Shown piece after piece: positions 1-9,700 of a stretch of 64,000 nucleotides of DNA. The DNA lies in NCBI RefSeq assembly GCF_000975095.1, contig NZ_BBRD01000001.1, positions 1,631,467 to 1,695,466 on the forward strand, given 5' to 3'. The position numbers and the translations under genes are program-made. Source of the stretch: Demequina aestuarii (lineage in GTDB: Bacteria; Actinomycetota; Actinomycetes; Actinomycetales; Demequinaceae). Under the pieces are notes generated by a model. That model was not told where the DNA came from and did not search any database. It saw only the letters and a program-made list of their open reading frames with translations. How positions within the stretch are numbered: position 1 is the stretch's first letter; every line of letters starts with the position of its first letter.

Positions 1-28
1 AGCCTATCCCCGCCGGGCGCCCGTGGTG

Positions 29-889
29 CTAGGCCATCGCCGCACGCAGCCCGTCCTCGAGCGAGGTCGTGGCGCGGCCCGCCAATCGCTCGAGGTCGTC
101 CCCGGCAGTGTCCAACTCCCCCGCGCGCACGGCCTGGTCGATGGCGACGGTCAGCTCCGCCACGGGCTGCGGCACCCCCGCGCCCAGCAGCGCCTCGAGA
201 TGAGAGACCTCATCCACCTGGCGCACATGCACCTGCCTGGCCCCGATGCGCCCGATCACCTCGGCGAGATCATGCATGGTCCAGCCCGCCCCGCCGGCAA
301 GCTCGTATCGCTGGCCCTCGTGGCCGGGAGTGGTGAGCACGGTGGCCGCGGCGGCGGCGAAGTCCCGGCGCGCGGCAGACGCGGTGCGTCCCTCCCCCGC
401 GCTCGTCAGCAGTTCTCCGGACGACAGCACCTGGCGAGCCTGGGCCGCGTAGTTCTCGGTGTAGAAGCCGTTCCGGAGCATCACGAACGGGACGCCGCTC
501 GCCTCGAGGTACCGCTCGGTCCCCACGTGCTCCTCGAGCAGCGGGTTGAGCGTCGCCTCGCCCGCGCGCAGCACGGATGTGTAGGCGATCAGGTTCACCC
601 CCGCGTCCCGCGCGGCGTCGATCGCGTTGGCGTGCTGCACGACGCGGCGTCCCAGTTCGGAACCGGAGATCACCAGCACCCTGCTCACTCCTTCCAGCGC
701 AGCGAGGAGGCTCGGAGGGTTGTCGTAGTTGCCCTGACGCACGGTGACGCCCTGGGCGGCCATCCGCTCGGCCCTCCCCAGGTCGCGGACGACCGCGATG
801 AGCTGGCTGGGCCGCACTCCGTGCGCGAGCAGCTCGTCGATGACGAGGGGTCCGAGGCTGCCGGATGCGGCGGTGACGGCGATGGTCAT
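29..889 (-). CDS. NmrA-like NAD(P)H-binding oxidoreductase
   Basis: A 286-residue single-domain Rossmann protein of the atypical short-chain dehydrogenase (NmrA/QorB-like) group. The N-terminal TAASGSLG (about residues 5-12) is the dinucleotide-binding glycine loop, and VLVISGSELG follows the third strand, as in quinone-reductase-like NmrA proteins. There is no YxxxK pair of classical SDRs, so it may be a redox sensor or an atypical quinone reductase; the substrate is not visible. The start is firm: GAAGGAG sits six bases before the ATG at 889. It lies 49 nt downstream of the DUF4260 gene on the same strand. Family assignment is fairly sure; function is inferred. Confidence 0.8.
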   Translation of the reverse strand: MTIAVTAASGSLGPLVIDELLAHGVRPSQLIAVVRDLGRAERMAAQGVTVRQGNYDNPPSLLAALEGVSRVLVISGSELGRRVVQHANAIDAARDAGVNLIAYTSVLRAGEATLNPLLEEHVGTERYLEASGVPFVMLRNGFYTENYAAQARQVLSSGELLTSAGEGRTASAARRDFAAAAATVLTTPGHEGQRYELAGGAGWTMHDLAEVIGRIGARQVHVRQVDEVSHLEALLGAGVPQPVAELTVAIDQAVRAGELDTAGDDLERLAGRATTSLEDGLRAAMA

Positions 890-938
890 GGAGATCTCCT
901 TCGATGTCCTGCCAGGAGAAACCGTGCCGCGTGGCGCA

Positions 939-1325
939 TCATTCCCCCGTCCGCGACCTGCCGATCCATCCCAGATGCGTGTGCTGGAAGGAGTCCGCGT
1001 GCTTGAGCCCGTAGCCGAGCGCCCGGTCCACGCCGACGTGGAACGCCCACGCCGCCGCCACGAGAGCCGCCACGCGCCCGCCTGGCACTCCGAAGCCCCC
1101 GCTCGCGAGCGCCCACCCCGCCATCACGCTCGGGCCTACGAGCGCGTGTCCGGCGTTGTAGGTCGCGGCGCCGATGCGGGTGCCTGCCACGTATCCGAGC
1201 GCGCTGAGGTCGAATACGAGGAACAGCGCCAGCGGCCACCACCAGCCATCGAGCATCGCGGCGGCCGCGAGCGCCGCGAGGGCGAGGGCTGCTCCCTCGA
1301 GGCGTTGCCAGGTGACGGGGGTCAT
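939..1325 (-). CDS. DUF4260 family membrane protein
   Basis: A 128-residue hydrophobic protein with about three to four membrane segments (near residues 10-28, 30-50, 58-75 and 82-98). The C-terminal block RALGYGLKH...HTHLGWIGR matches DUF4260, a family of small bacterial inner-membrane proteins of unknown function. No catalytic motif is apparent. The chosen ATG has no Shine-Dalgarno sequence, but TAGCGT lies six bases upstream, so the message may be leaderless. The gene reads toward the NmrA-like gene and could be its first cistron. Family recognition is by the conserved tail only. Confidence 0.75.
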   Translation of the reverse strand: MTPVTWQRLEGAALALAALAAAAMLDGWWWPLALFLVFDLSALGYVAGTRIGAATYNAGHALVGPSVMAGWALASGGFGVPGGRVAALVAAAWAFHVGVDRALGYGLKHADSFQHTHLGWIGRSRTGE

Positions 1326-1331
1326 GAGATG

Positions 1332-1337
1332 ACGCTA
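1332..1337 (-). promoter_or_regulatory. -10 box, DUF4260 gene
   Basis: TAGCGT on the minus strand ends six bases before the ATG at 1325. This geometry predicts transcription starting at the start codon (leaderless mRNA). No clear -35 box was seen. Confidence 0.4.
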
Positions 1338-1463
1338 ACGCGTGCGCTGGTAGGTTGGCGGGCATGAAGACCCTGTGACTCGTGATCGCGGCGAGAACCG
1401 CGACCTCGCCCGGGCCGCCCTTGCGCCGGGCATCCACTCGTCACGACGACCCCAGGACTTCAC

Positions 1464-2333
1464 ATGACTCACGTACGTCCCCTCGCCGGCCAGACCGCTC
1501 TGGTAACCGGCGTCTCTCGCCGCCAGGGCATCGGCTTCGCCGTCGCCACGCACCTGCTCGACCTCGGCGCCAGCGTGTATGTCCAGCACTACCGCCCGAA
1601 CGACGTCGCCCAGCCCTGGGGCGGTGACGACATCGATGCGGTGCTCGCGGCCCTCGACGGCGCACGCACGGACGGCGCCCGGCTGGGGAGCACGCACGCC
1701 GACCTGCGCGAGGCCGATGCGCCGGCCCGGCTGGTGCGCGACGCCGCCTCCCTCACGGGACGGCTCGACATCCTGGTGTGCAACCACGCCAAGAGCGGCG
1801 ACGACGGCGCGATCCTCGACATGACCGCGGAGCGGCTGAGCGCGATGTGGGAGACGAACTCGCGCGCGACCATCCTGCTCACGAAGGAGTTCGCGGCACT
1901 CCATCGCACCCCGGGCGAGGCCGCAGCTCGACCCGGCGACCGCGCCACCGACCGCGAGCCCTTCGCAGCGCCGGTGGGTCGCGTGTTCTGGATGACGTCC
2001 GGCCAGGGCGACGGGCCGATGCGCGGGGAGGTCGCGTACGCAGCGTCCAAGGCGGCGCTGTCCGGCATCACCGCAACCGTCGCGGCCGAGCTGCTCGATC
2101 TCGGGATCATCCTCAACACCATCAACCCCGGGCCGGTGAACACCGGCTACCTGGACCCGGACGGCACGGACCGCGACCTCACGGAGATCGACGAGTGGCG
2201 ACGTCGCACACCGTTCGGGCGGTTCGGCGAACCGGCCGACCCTGCCCGCCTGATCGCCTGGCTCGCGACAGCCGACGGCGCGTGGGTGGTCGGTCAGGTC
2301 ATCAAGACCGACGGCGGGCTCAGCCTGTACTGA
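1464..2333 (+). CDS. SDR family oxidoreductase (FabG-like)
   Basis: A 289-residue classical short-chain dehydrogenase. The cofactor loop TGVSRRQGIG is at residues 15-24, the active-site YAASK (Tyr and Lys, about 192 and 196) follows, and NPGPVNTGY closes the substrate region. The NNAG motif is replaced by CNHAKSG near residue 107, a common variant. An AGGA lies six bases before the ATG. It probably reduces or oxidises a keto/hydroxy group with NAD(P)H; the substrate is not visible. Its 3' end overlaps the 3' end of the convergent dnaE by 14 bp, so the two transcripts must overlap. Confidence 0.88.
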   Translation: MTHVRPLAGQTALVTGVSRRQGIGFAVATHLLDLGASVYVQHYRPNDVAQPWGGDDIDAVLAALDGARTDGARLGSTHADLREADAPARLVRDAASLTGRLDILVCNHAKSGDDGAILDMTAERLSAMWETNSRATILLTKEFAALHRTPGEAAARPGDRATDREPFAAPVGRVFWMTSGQGDGPMRGEVAYAASKAALSGITATVAAELLDLGIILNTINPGPVNTGYLDPDGTDRDLTEIDEWRRRTPFGRFGEPADPARLIAWLATADGAWVVGQVIKTDGGLSLY

Positions 2334-5300
2334 CGGTGGCCGGAGCCGGAGCGAGGCAGCTCGGACCGAACGCGGCCTTGAGATCTCCGAACAGCGCGCT
2401 GGATCGGTCCACGCGGAACTCGTCGCCCAGCCGCATCGTGATCGACTCGCCGCTGCCGGTGAGCACCATCCGCACCTCGACGGAGCCGGGGTGCGAGCGC
2501 AGGATGGCCTTGATCTCCTCGACCATGGCCGGGTTCACCCGGGTGGCGGGCAGCGTGATCGAGACGGGAGAGTTGTCGACCACGGTGAGGTTGGGCACGC
2601 GCAGCTCGACGGCGCTGAACTGCAGCCCACCGTCGCCTCGCTCCCGGGCGCGCGCCTTGATGGTGAGCACCGCATCGTCCGCGAGATCGCGAGCGTAGGT
2701 CTCGTAGGTGCGCCCAAAGAACGAGATCTCCGTCTCGGCCGTGAGGTCCTCGAGGGTGACGATCGCGTAGGCGTTGCCTGACTTCGCGACGCGGCGGTCG
2801 ACTCGCGTGACCAGGCCCGCGAACACCACCTGCTGCCCGTCGCCCACGCCGTTCGCAGGGGTCGCCGCGAGGATCTGGTGCGTGGCCTCGGAACGGATGA
2901 TGTGGTCGAGCCCCGCCAGCGGATGGTCGGAGACGTAGAGCCCCAGCATGTCTCGCTCGAGGTTGAGCAGCGTCTTCTTGTCCCACTCCTCGAGAGCGGG
3001 AACGAGCACTGTCACTCCCCCGCCCAGCTCGGCATCCCCGCCGAACAGGTCGAACTGGCCCGTCGCCTCTTGGCGCTTGACTCCCACCACCGAGTCGATG
3101 GCCTGCTCGTGGACCGCGTTGAGCGAGCGGCGCGTGTACCCCAGGGAGTCGAACGCGCCGGCCTTGATGAGCGAGTCGATGGTGCGCTTGTTGCACACGG
3201 TCGCGGGCACCTTGTCGAGGAAGTCCTGGAAGGTCTCGAAGGCCCCCTTGGCCTCCCGCGCCTTGATGATCTCCGCCACCACGTTGGAGCCCACGTTGCG
3301 CACCGCCGTGAGACCGAACCGCACGTCGGTTCCCACGGCGGAGAAGTACGCGATGGACTCGTTGACATCCGGCGGCAGCACAGTGATGCCCATGCGGCGG
3401 CACTCGCCCAGGTACATCGCGGACTTGTCCTTGTCGGTGCCCACCGAGGTGAGCAGCGCCGCCATGAACTCGGTCGGGTAATGGGCCTTCAGGTAGGCGG
3501 TCCAGAACGACAGCACGCCGTACGCGGCCGTGTGGGCCTTATTGAAGGCGTAGTCGGCGAACGGGACCATCGTGTCCCAGAGCTTCTTGATGGCCTCTTC
3601 GGAGAACCCGTTCTTGCGCATGCCCGCGCTGAACGGCTCGAACTCCTTGGCCAGAACCTCGGGCTTCTTCTTGCCCATCGCGCGACGCAGCAGGTCGGCG
3701 GCGCCCAGCGTGTAGCCCGCGACGATCTGCGCGATCTTCTGGACCTGCTCCTGGTAGACGATCAGGCCGTGGGTGACCTCGAGGACCTCCTTGAGGGGCG
3801 CCTCGAGCTCCGGGTGGATGTAGTCCACCGCCTGCCGGCCGTTCTTGCGCTCGGCGTAGTTGGTGTGCGAGTTCACGCCCATCGGGCCCGGCCGGTACAG
3901 CGCGAGCACGGCGGAGATGTCCTCGAAGGTGTCGGGGCGCATCTGCCGGAGAAGCTGTCGCATGGCCACGCCGTCGAGCTGGAACACGCCCAGGGTGTCG
4001 CCCCGGCCCAGCAGCTCGAACGTCTCCTCGTCCGCGAGTTCGAGGTCCTCGAGCACCAACGGCTCCTTGCCGTTGTGCTCGATGTTGTAGAGCGCGTCGT
4101 CCAGGATCGTGAGGTTGCGCAGCCCCAGGAAGTCCATCTTGACCAGCCCCAGCTCTTCGCACGTGGGGTAGTCGAACTGGGTGATGACGGCGCCGTCCTG
4201 CTCGCGGCGCATGATGGGGATGATGTCGATGAGCGGGTCGCTCGACATGATCACGCCGGCCGCGTGCACTCCCCACTGGCGCTTGAGGCCCTCCAGGCCC
4301 TGCGCGAGCTCGAGCACCTGCTGGGCCTCGGGGTCCGCCTCCAGAATGGCCCGGAGGTCGCCGCCTTCGTTGTAGCGCGGGTGCTTGGTGTCGAACAGCC
4401 CGGACAGCGGCATGTCGCGGCCCTGCTGCGGCTCGGGGTACGCCTTGGTGAGCTGCTCGCCCAGGCTGAAGGGCTTGCCGAGCACGCGCGAGGCGTCCTT
4501 GAGCGCCTGCTTGGCCTTGATGGTGCCGTAGGTCGCGATCATCGCGACCTTGTCCTCGCCGTACTTGTCGGAGACGTAGCGGATCACCTCGCCGCGCCTG
4601 CGCTCGTCGAAGTCGATGTCGAAGTCGGGCTTGGACTCGCGCTCCGGGTTGAGGAATCGCTCGAAGTACAGCTGATGCACCAGCGGGTCGATGTCCGTGA
4701 TGCGCATCGCGTACGCGGCCATCGAGCCGGCGCCCGAGCCTCGCCCGGGGCCCACCCGGATGCCCTGCTCCTTGGCCCACTTGATGAAGTCGGCGACCAC
4801 CAGGAAGTACCCGGGGTAGCCCTTGTCGGTGATGACCTCGATCTCGGTGTTGGCGCGCTCCTGAACCTCGGTCGGCACCGCCTCGCCGAACCGCTCCACG
4901 AGCCCGCGCTGGACCTCCTTGACGAACCAGGAGTTCTCGTCCTCGCCGGCGGGCACGTCGTAGACCGGCATGTAGTCGGCCTTGGTGTTGAACTCGACCT
5001 CGCACCGCTCGGCGATCGCGACCGTCGAGTCGCACGCCTCGGGCAGCTCGTGCCACAGCTGGCGCATCTCGGCGGAGCTCTTGAGGTAGTACCCGTCGCC
5101 GCTGAATGCGAACCGCTTGCCACCCTGGTCGGAGGTGGGCTCGTTGAGGTTGGACCCCGACTGGACGCACAGCAGCGCCTCGTGAGCAGTCGAGTCCTCC
5201 TTCTTGACGTAGTGCGAGTCGTTGGTCGCGACCAGCGGTGCGCCGATCTGGTGCGCGAGCCGCAGCAGGTCCTCGCGCACGCGCTTCTCGAGCGAGAGGT

Positions 5301-5883
5301 TGTGGTCCATGAGCTCGACGTAGAAGTTCTCGGCGCCGAAGATGTCCTGGAACTCTCCTGCCGCCCGCAGCGCCTCGTCGTACTGGCCGAGCCGCAGCCG
5401 CGTCTGCACCTCTCCGGATGGGCACCCGGTGGTGGCGATGATGCCCTTGCCGTACCGCTGCAGCAGGTCGCGGTCCATCCGGGGCTTGTGGAAGTTGCCT
5501 TCGAGCGAGGCGTAGGACGACATCCGGAACAGGTTGTGCATGCCCTCGGTGTTCTGCGCCCACATCGTCATGTGGGTGTAGGCGCCGCCCGCCGAGACGT
5601 CGTCAGACTCCTGGCCGCGCTCGCCCCACTTCACTCGCGAGCGGTCCTGCCGGGCCGTGCCCGGGGTCAGGTATGCCTCGACGCCGATGATGGGCTTGAC
5701 CCCGTGCGCCTTGCCCTTGGCCCAGAAGTCGTAGGCCCCGAAGATGTACCCGTGGTCCGTGGTGGCGATGGCCGTCTGGCCCAGTTCCTTGGCGTGCGAG
5801 AAGAGGTCATCCAGCCGCGCCGCGCCGTCCAGCATCGAGTATTCGGTGTGCACATGGAGGTGAACAAAATCGCTGCCGGGCAT
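2320..5883 (-). CDS. dnaE: DNA polymerase III alpha subunit DnaE1
   Basis: The replicative polymerase, 1187 residues from the chosen start. The PHP domain opens with FVHLHVHTEYSMLDG, including the metal-binding histidines linked to proofreading in actinobacterial DnaE1. The palm carries PDFDIDFDE (near residue 420) and KMDFLGLR (near 581), which supply the three catalytic aspartates. Helix-hairpin-helix and OB-fold regions complete the C terminus. A GTG ten codons upstream (5913) is possible, but the ATG at 5883 is preferred because homologues begin at this point and TACAAT sits exactly seven bases before it, as for a leaderless message. It is separated from rluD/lspA by a foreign-looking block (lipoprotein and hrpA). 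Confidence 0.97.
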   Translation of the reverse strand: MPGSDFVHLHVHTEYSMLDGAARLDDLFSHAKELGQTAIATTDHGYIFGAYDFWAKGKAHGVKPIIGVEAYLTPGTARQDRSRVKWGERGQESDDVSAGGAYTHMTMWAQNTEGMHNLFRMSSYASLEGNFHKPRMDRDLLQRYGKGIIATTGCPSGEVQTRLRLGQYDEALRAAGEFQDIFGAENFYVELMDHNLSLEKRVREDLLRLAHQIGAPLVATNDSHYVKKEDSTAHEALLCVQSGSNLNEPTSDQGGKRFAFSGDGYYLKSSAEMRQLWHELPEACDSTVAIAERCEVEFNTKADYMPVYDVPAGEDENSWFVKEVQRGLVERFGEAVPTEVQERANTEIEVITDKGYPGYFLVVADFIKWAKEQGIRVGPGRGSGAGSMAAYAMRITDIDPLVHQLYFERFLNPERESKPDFDIDFDERRRGEVIRYVSDKYGEDKVAMIATYGTIKAKQALKDASRVLGKPFSLGEQLTKAYPEPQQGRDMPLSGLFDTKHPRYNEGGDLRAILEADPEAQQVLELAQGLEGLKRQWGVHAAGVIMSSDPLIDIIPIMRREQDGAVITQFDYPTCEELGLVKMDFLGLRNLTILDDALYNIEHNGKEPLVLEDLELADEETFELLGRGDTLGVFQLDGVAMRQLLRQMRPDTFEDISAVLALYRPGPMGVNSHTNYAERKNGRQAVDYIHPELEAPLKEVLEVTHGLIVYQEQVQKIAQIVAGYTLGAADLLRRAMGKKKPEVLAKEFEPFSAGMRKNGFSEEAIKKLWDTMVPFADYAFNKAHTAAYGVLSFWTAYLKAHYPTEFMAALLTSVGTDKDKSAMYLGECRRMGITVLPPDVNESIAYFSAVGTDVRFGLTAVRNVGSNVVAEIIKAREAKGAFETFQDFLDKVPATVCNKRTIDSLIKAGAFDSLGYTRRSLNAVHEQAIDSVVGVKRQEATGQFDLFGGDAELGGGVTVLVPALEEWDKKTLLNLERDMLGLYVSDHPLAGLDHIIRSEATHQILAATPANGVGDGQQVVFAGLVTRVDRRVAKSGNAYAIVTLEDLTAETEISFFGRTYETYARDLADDAVLTIKARARERGDGGLQFSAVELRVPNLTVVDNSPVSITLPATRVNPAMVEEIKAILRSHPGSVEVRMVLTGSGESITMRLGDEFRVDRSSALFGDLKAAFGPSCLAPAPATVSTG

Positions 5884-5890
5884 GGCCTCG

Positions 5891-5896
5891 ATTGTA
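5891..5896 (-). promoter_or_regulatory. -10 box of dnaE
   Basis: TACAAT on the minus strand is followed by seven bases and then the ATG at 5883, so the transcript probably starts at or next to the start codon. The same layout recurs at hrpA, serA, dapF and capA. Confidence 0.55.
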
Positions 5897-5946
5897 GGCC
5901 GCGCAAGTGACACCCGAGGTCGGCCACACCGCGACCGTGGCCAGGC

Positions 5947-6517
5947 TCAGCCGTCCGCGCGGAGGTACGGGTAGGGCGTGAGCTTCTGGGTGATGTACAG
6001 GCGGTCCTGATCCGAGTGGTCCGGTACGCCGTCGGGGAACCAGCCGTCGAACTCGGGCGCCGCGAAGAACGTGACCGGATCGTCGATGTCGGGGTCACCG
6101 GATGCTGCGCCTGCCGGGCAGTACGTGAACGCGGCACCGCTCGCCGACGGGTATACGTCGACGGTCGCGGCCCCAGCACTCGCCCTAGTTGGGGGCGTGG
6201 TCGTAGGCCGCATCGGTGAACTCACGCGGGTCGCCATCCTCGGCCGGCGTGTCCCGCGGGTACACGTATTCGTCGGCCGGGGACCCGTCCCACGCGACGG
6301 AGGGCAGCGACACCGCGACGCACGCGGTCAAGCCCGATTCCGGCACGGGGCACCAGGTGCCATCCACGTCGCCGAACTCCGGATCGGCCCCGGCCGCGGG
6401 GGTCGGCGAGGGCTCGGCGCTGGTGGTCTCGGGGTCCGTGCCCGTGGCGCACCCGGACATCAGTACTGCAGCCACCATCGCCGTCATCACGACCGCCCCA
6501 CCAGGTCGCCTCACCAT
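5947..6517 (-). pseudogene. Frameshifted secreted lipoprotein gene
   Basis: The first part (6517 down to a stop at 6185) has a good ribosome site, GGAGG seven bases before the ATG, a basic start, a hydrophobic stretch and the lipobox LMSGC, so it is exported and lipidated at Cys23. After a Ser/Thr/Pro linker it reads GTWCPVPESG and ends DAAYDHAPN. The next frame (+1) has credible coding sequence to 5947, including FTYCPAG, DPVTFFAAPEFDGW and LYITQKLTPYPYL. Removing one base at the run of five Cs just before the 6185 stop joins the two into one product of about 190 residues. This may be a sequencing error, a recent mutation or ribosomal slippage. Function unknown. Confidence 0.55.
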
Positions 6518-6541
6518 GTGCTCGCCTCCGTCAGCGCTCAT

Positions 6542-6720
6542 ACCGCACCCTCGTGGCGCGACGGTTCCGCGGAAAAGTACCGCAGCACCCTCCGCCTGGC
6601 AAGAACTCGGCGATGCCGCGAGACCACGGCCGATGCGCGGGCGGGCTCGGCGTGTCGGGTCCAGATTGGCTCGAACTGTCGGGTGGGGAGGCGCAGGCAC
6701 GAGCACCCCCGCAGCCTTGG
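6542..6720. other. Divergent intergenic region, lipoprotein/hrpA
   Basis: About 180 bp between the lipoprotein start and the hrpA promoter. It holds one copy of the abundant nonamer GGCCGATGC (6628-6636) and no open frame that looks coding. Nothing else was recognised. Confidence 0.5.
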
Positions 6721-6726
6721 GACAAT
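6721..6726 (+). promoter_or_regulatory. -10 box of hrpA
   Basis: GACAAT followed by seven bases and GTG at 6734. The ATG at 6725 overlaps this box and so is unlikely to be the start if the box is used. Confidence 0.45.
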
Positions 6727-6733
6727 GGCTCAT

Positions 6734-9700
6734 GTGAGCGACCCGTCCCCCCGTCCCGAGCGATCCCGCGCGCGCCGCGGCGACCGCCGGCCCGGGCGAC
6801 GCGGGGGCGGCCACCGCGACCCGCATCGGCCGGTGAGCCGAGGCGCGCTCGAGGCGGCCGCTCGCGCCCGCGAGGCCGTGGACCTCCCACCGATCGAGTA
6901 TCCCGAGCAGCTGCCCGTGAGTGCGAGTCGTGAGGAGATCTCGGCGGCGATCCGCGACCACCAGGTGGTGATCGTCGCGGGCGAGACCGGCTCGGGCAAG
7001 ACCACGCAGCTGCCCAAGATCGTGCTGGATCTGGGACGCGGCCGGGCCGGGCAGATCGGCCACACCCAGCCGCGGCGCATCGCGGCACGCACGGTGGCGG
7101 AACGCATCGCCGAGGAGCTCGGCACCACGCTCGGCGAGATCGTCGGCTACCAGGTGCGCTTCACCGACCAGTCGAGCGAGCGCACCCTGGTGAAGGTCAT
7201 GACGGACGGCATCCTGCTGGCGCAGATCCAGCGCGACCCGGAGCTGCTCGCCTACGACACCCTCATCATCGACGAGGCGCATGAGCGCAGCCTCAACATC
7301 GACTTCCTGCTGGGCTATCTCACGAACCTGCTGCCGCGGCGCCCCGACCTCAAGGTCATCATCACGTCGGCGACCATCGACTCGGACCGGTTCGCGCGGC
7401 ACTTCGCCCCCGGTGGTCCGGTTCCGCTCGAGACGCAGACGGCCGATGCGCACCTGGCGCCGGTGGTCGAGGTCACCGGGCGCACATACCCCGTCGAGAT
7501 CCGCTACCGGCCGCTGGCAGGCGAGAAGCAGGGCGAGGAGAAGGACCAGTCCACGGGCATCGTCGACGCCTGCAACGAGCTCATGCGCGAGGGGCCGGGC
7601 GACATCCTCGTGTTCCTGTCCGGAGAGCGGGACATCCGGGACGCGGCCGATGCACTGGCGGCGGACCTGGGCCCACGCGCCCGCGATCCGCGTCACCCGC
7701 AGGCGGTCGAGCTGCTGCCGCTGTTCAGCCGCCTGAGCGCCGCCGAGCAGCACCGGGTGTTCGAGCGCCACGCGACCCGGCGCATCGTGCTGGCGACCAA
7801 CGTGGCGGAGACATCGCTGACCGTTCCCGGCATCCATTACGTCGTGGATCCGGGCACCGCGCGCATCTCTCGGTACTCGAAGGCCACCAAGGTGCAGCGG
7901 CTGCCCATCGAGCCCATCTCGCAGGCGAGTGCGAACCAGCGCTCCGGGCGGGCGGGGCGACTCGCGGACGGCATCGCGATCCGGCTGTATGCGGACGACG
8001 ACTTCGACGGCCGGCCAGAGTTCACCGAGCCGGAGATCCTGCGCACGTCCCTGGCCTCGGTGCTGCTGCAGATGATCTCCGTGGGCGTCGTGGAGGGCCC
8101 CGAGGGGATGGCGTCCTTCCCGTTCGTCGAGCCACCGGACACGCGGGCCATTCGGGACGGCGTCAACCTGCTCACGGAACTGGGCGCGCTGGAGCTGCGC
8201 GACGGCCGCACGCGGCTCACCGAGGTGGGCCGCACCCTGTCCCGGCTGCCGATGGACCCGCGCCAGGCACGCATGATCGTCGAGGCGCAGCGGCACGGCG
8301 TCGCGCGCGAGGTCGCGATCGTCGCCGCCGCGTTGTCGATCCAGGACCCCCGCGAGCGACCCAGCGAGGAGCGCGAGAAGGCGGATGCGCTGCACCGCAG
8401 GTTCGCGGAGCCCGCGTCCGACCTGTTGTCCTACCTCAACCTGTGGGAGTACCTGCGCGAGCAGCGCCACGAGCTCTCCGGCAGCGCGTTCCGGCGCATG
8501 TGCCGCGCGGAGCACCTGAACTTCCTGCGCGTGCGTGAATGGCAGGACGTGGTCGAACAGATCCGCCAGACCGCGAAGCCGCTCGGCATCGAGATGGCGC
8601 GCAAGGAGGCGAAGCTGTTGGCGCCGAAGGGCGACGATAGCGGCGCCGGATCCGCTGATAGCCAGTCGCATCGCTATGCATGGAACGCCGACCAGATCCA
8701 CCGCTCGATCCTTGCGGGCCTGCTGTCCCAGCTCGGGATGCAGGAGACGGGAGAGCCCAAGGCCTCCCAGTTCGCGCACCTGCGCGGCGGGGCCCGCGAG
8801 GCCGCGGTCAGGCGCGCCAAGAAGCAGGCGCGCAACGACTATCTGGGAGCCCGCGGCGCACGCTTCGCGATCTTCCCTGGCTCTCCCCTGTCCAAGAAGC
8901 CTCCCGCGTTCGTGATGGCCGCGGAGCTGGTGGAGACCAGCAGGCTGTGGGCGCGGGACGTGGCGGCGATCAAGCCCGAGTGGGCCGAGGAGCTCGCGGG
9001 CGACCTGGCCAAACGCACCTACGCCGACCCGCACTGGTCCAAGAAGCGCGGCGCGGCGGTCGCGACCGAGAAGGTGCTGCTCTACGGGATGCCCATCGTG
9101 GCCGATCGTGACGTCCTGTGGGGTCGCATCCGTCCCGTCGAGGCTCGCGATCTGTTCATTCGTCACGCGCTCGTGCAGGGCGAGTGGGAGACGCACCACA
9201 GCTTCTGGAAGGACAACCAGCGGCTGCTTGCCGAGGCCGAGGAGCTCGAGGCGCGATCGCGCACCCGCGGCCTGCTGGTCGACGACGAGGCGCTGTTCGA
9301 CTTCTACGACGAGCGCGTGCCGGACACCGTGGTCTCGGCCCGGCACTTCGATCGGTGGTGGAAAGACGCTCGGCGCAAGCACCCCGAACTGCTCACGCTC
9401 ACGCTCGACACCGTGGCCCCTGAGCACGGCGACGTGGACACCGACGCGTTCCCGACGGTGTGGCCGCAGGGCGACCTCGCACTGCCGCTGACCTATCAGT
9501 TCGAGCCCGGGACGGACGCGGACGGCGTGACCGTGCACATCCCCATCGCCGTGCTGCCGCGCGTGACCCCTGAGGGCTTTGACTGGATGGTGCCCGGGCT
9601 CGCTGACGAGCTCGCGACCGCGACCATCCGCGCGCTGCCCAAGCCCGTGCGCCGGCTGCTGGTTCCCGCGCCCGACACCGCTCGGGACGTCGCGTCGTGG

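Noticed and set aside
2878..5910. 1010-residue open frame opposite dnaE
   Set aside because: Antisense to a clear dnaE; His/Arg/Val/Leu-rich shadow typical of high-GC genes, with no domain or ribosome site.
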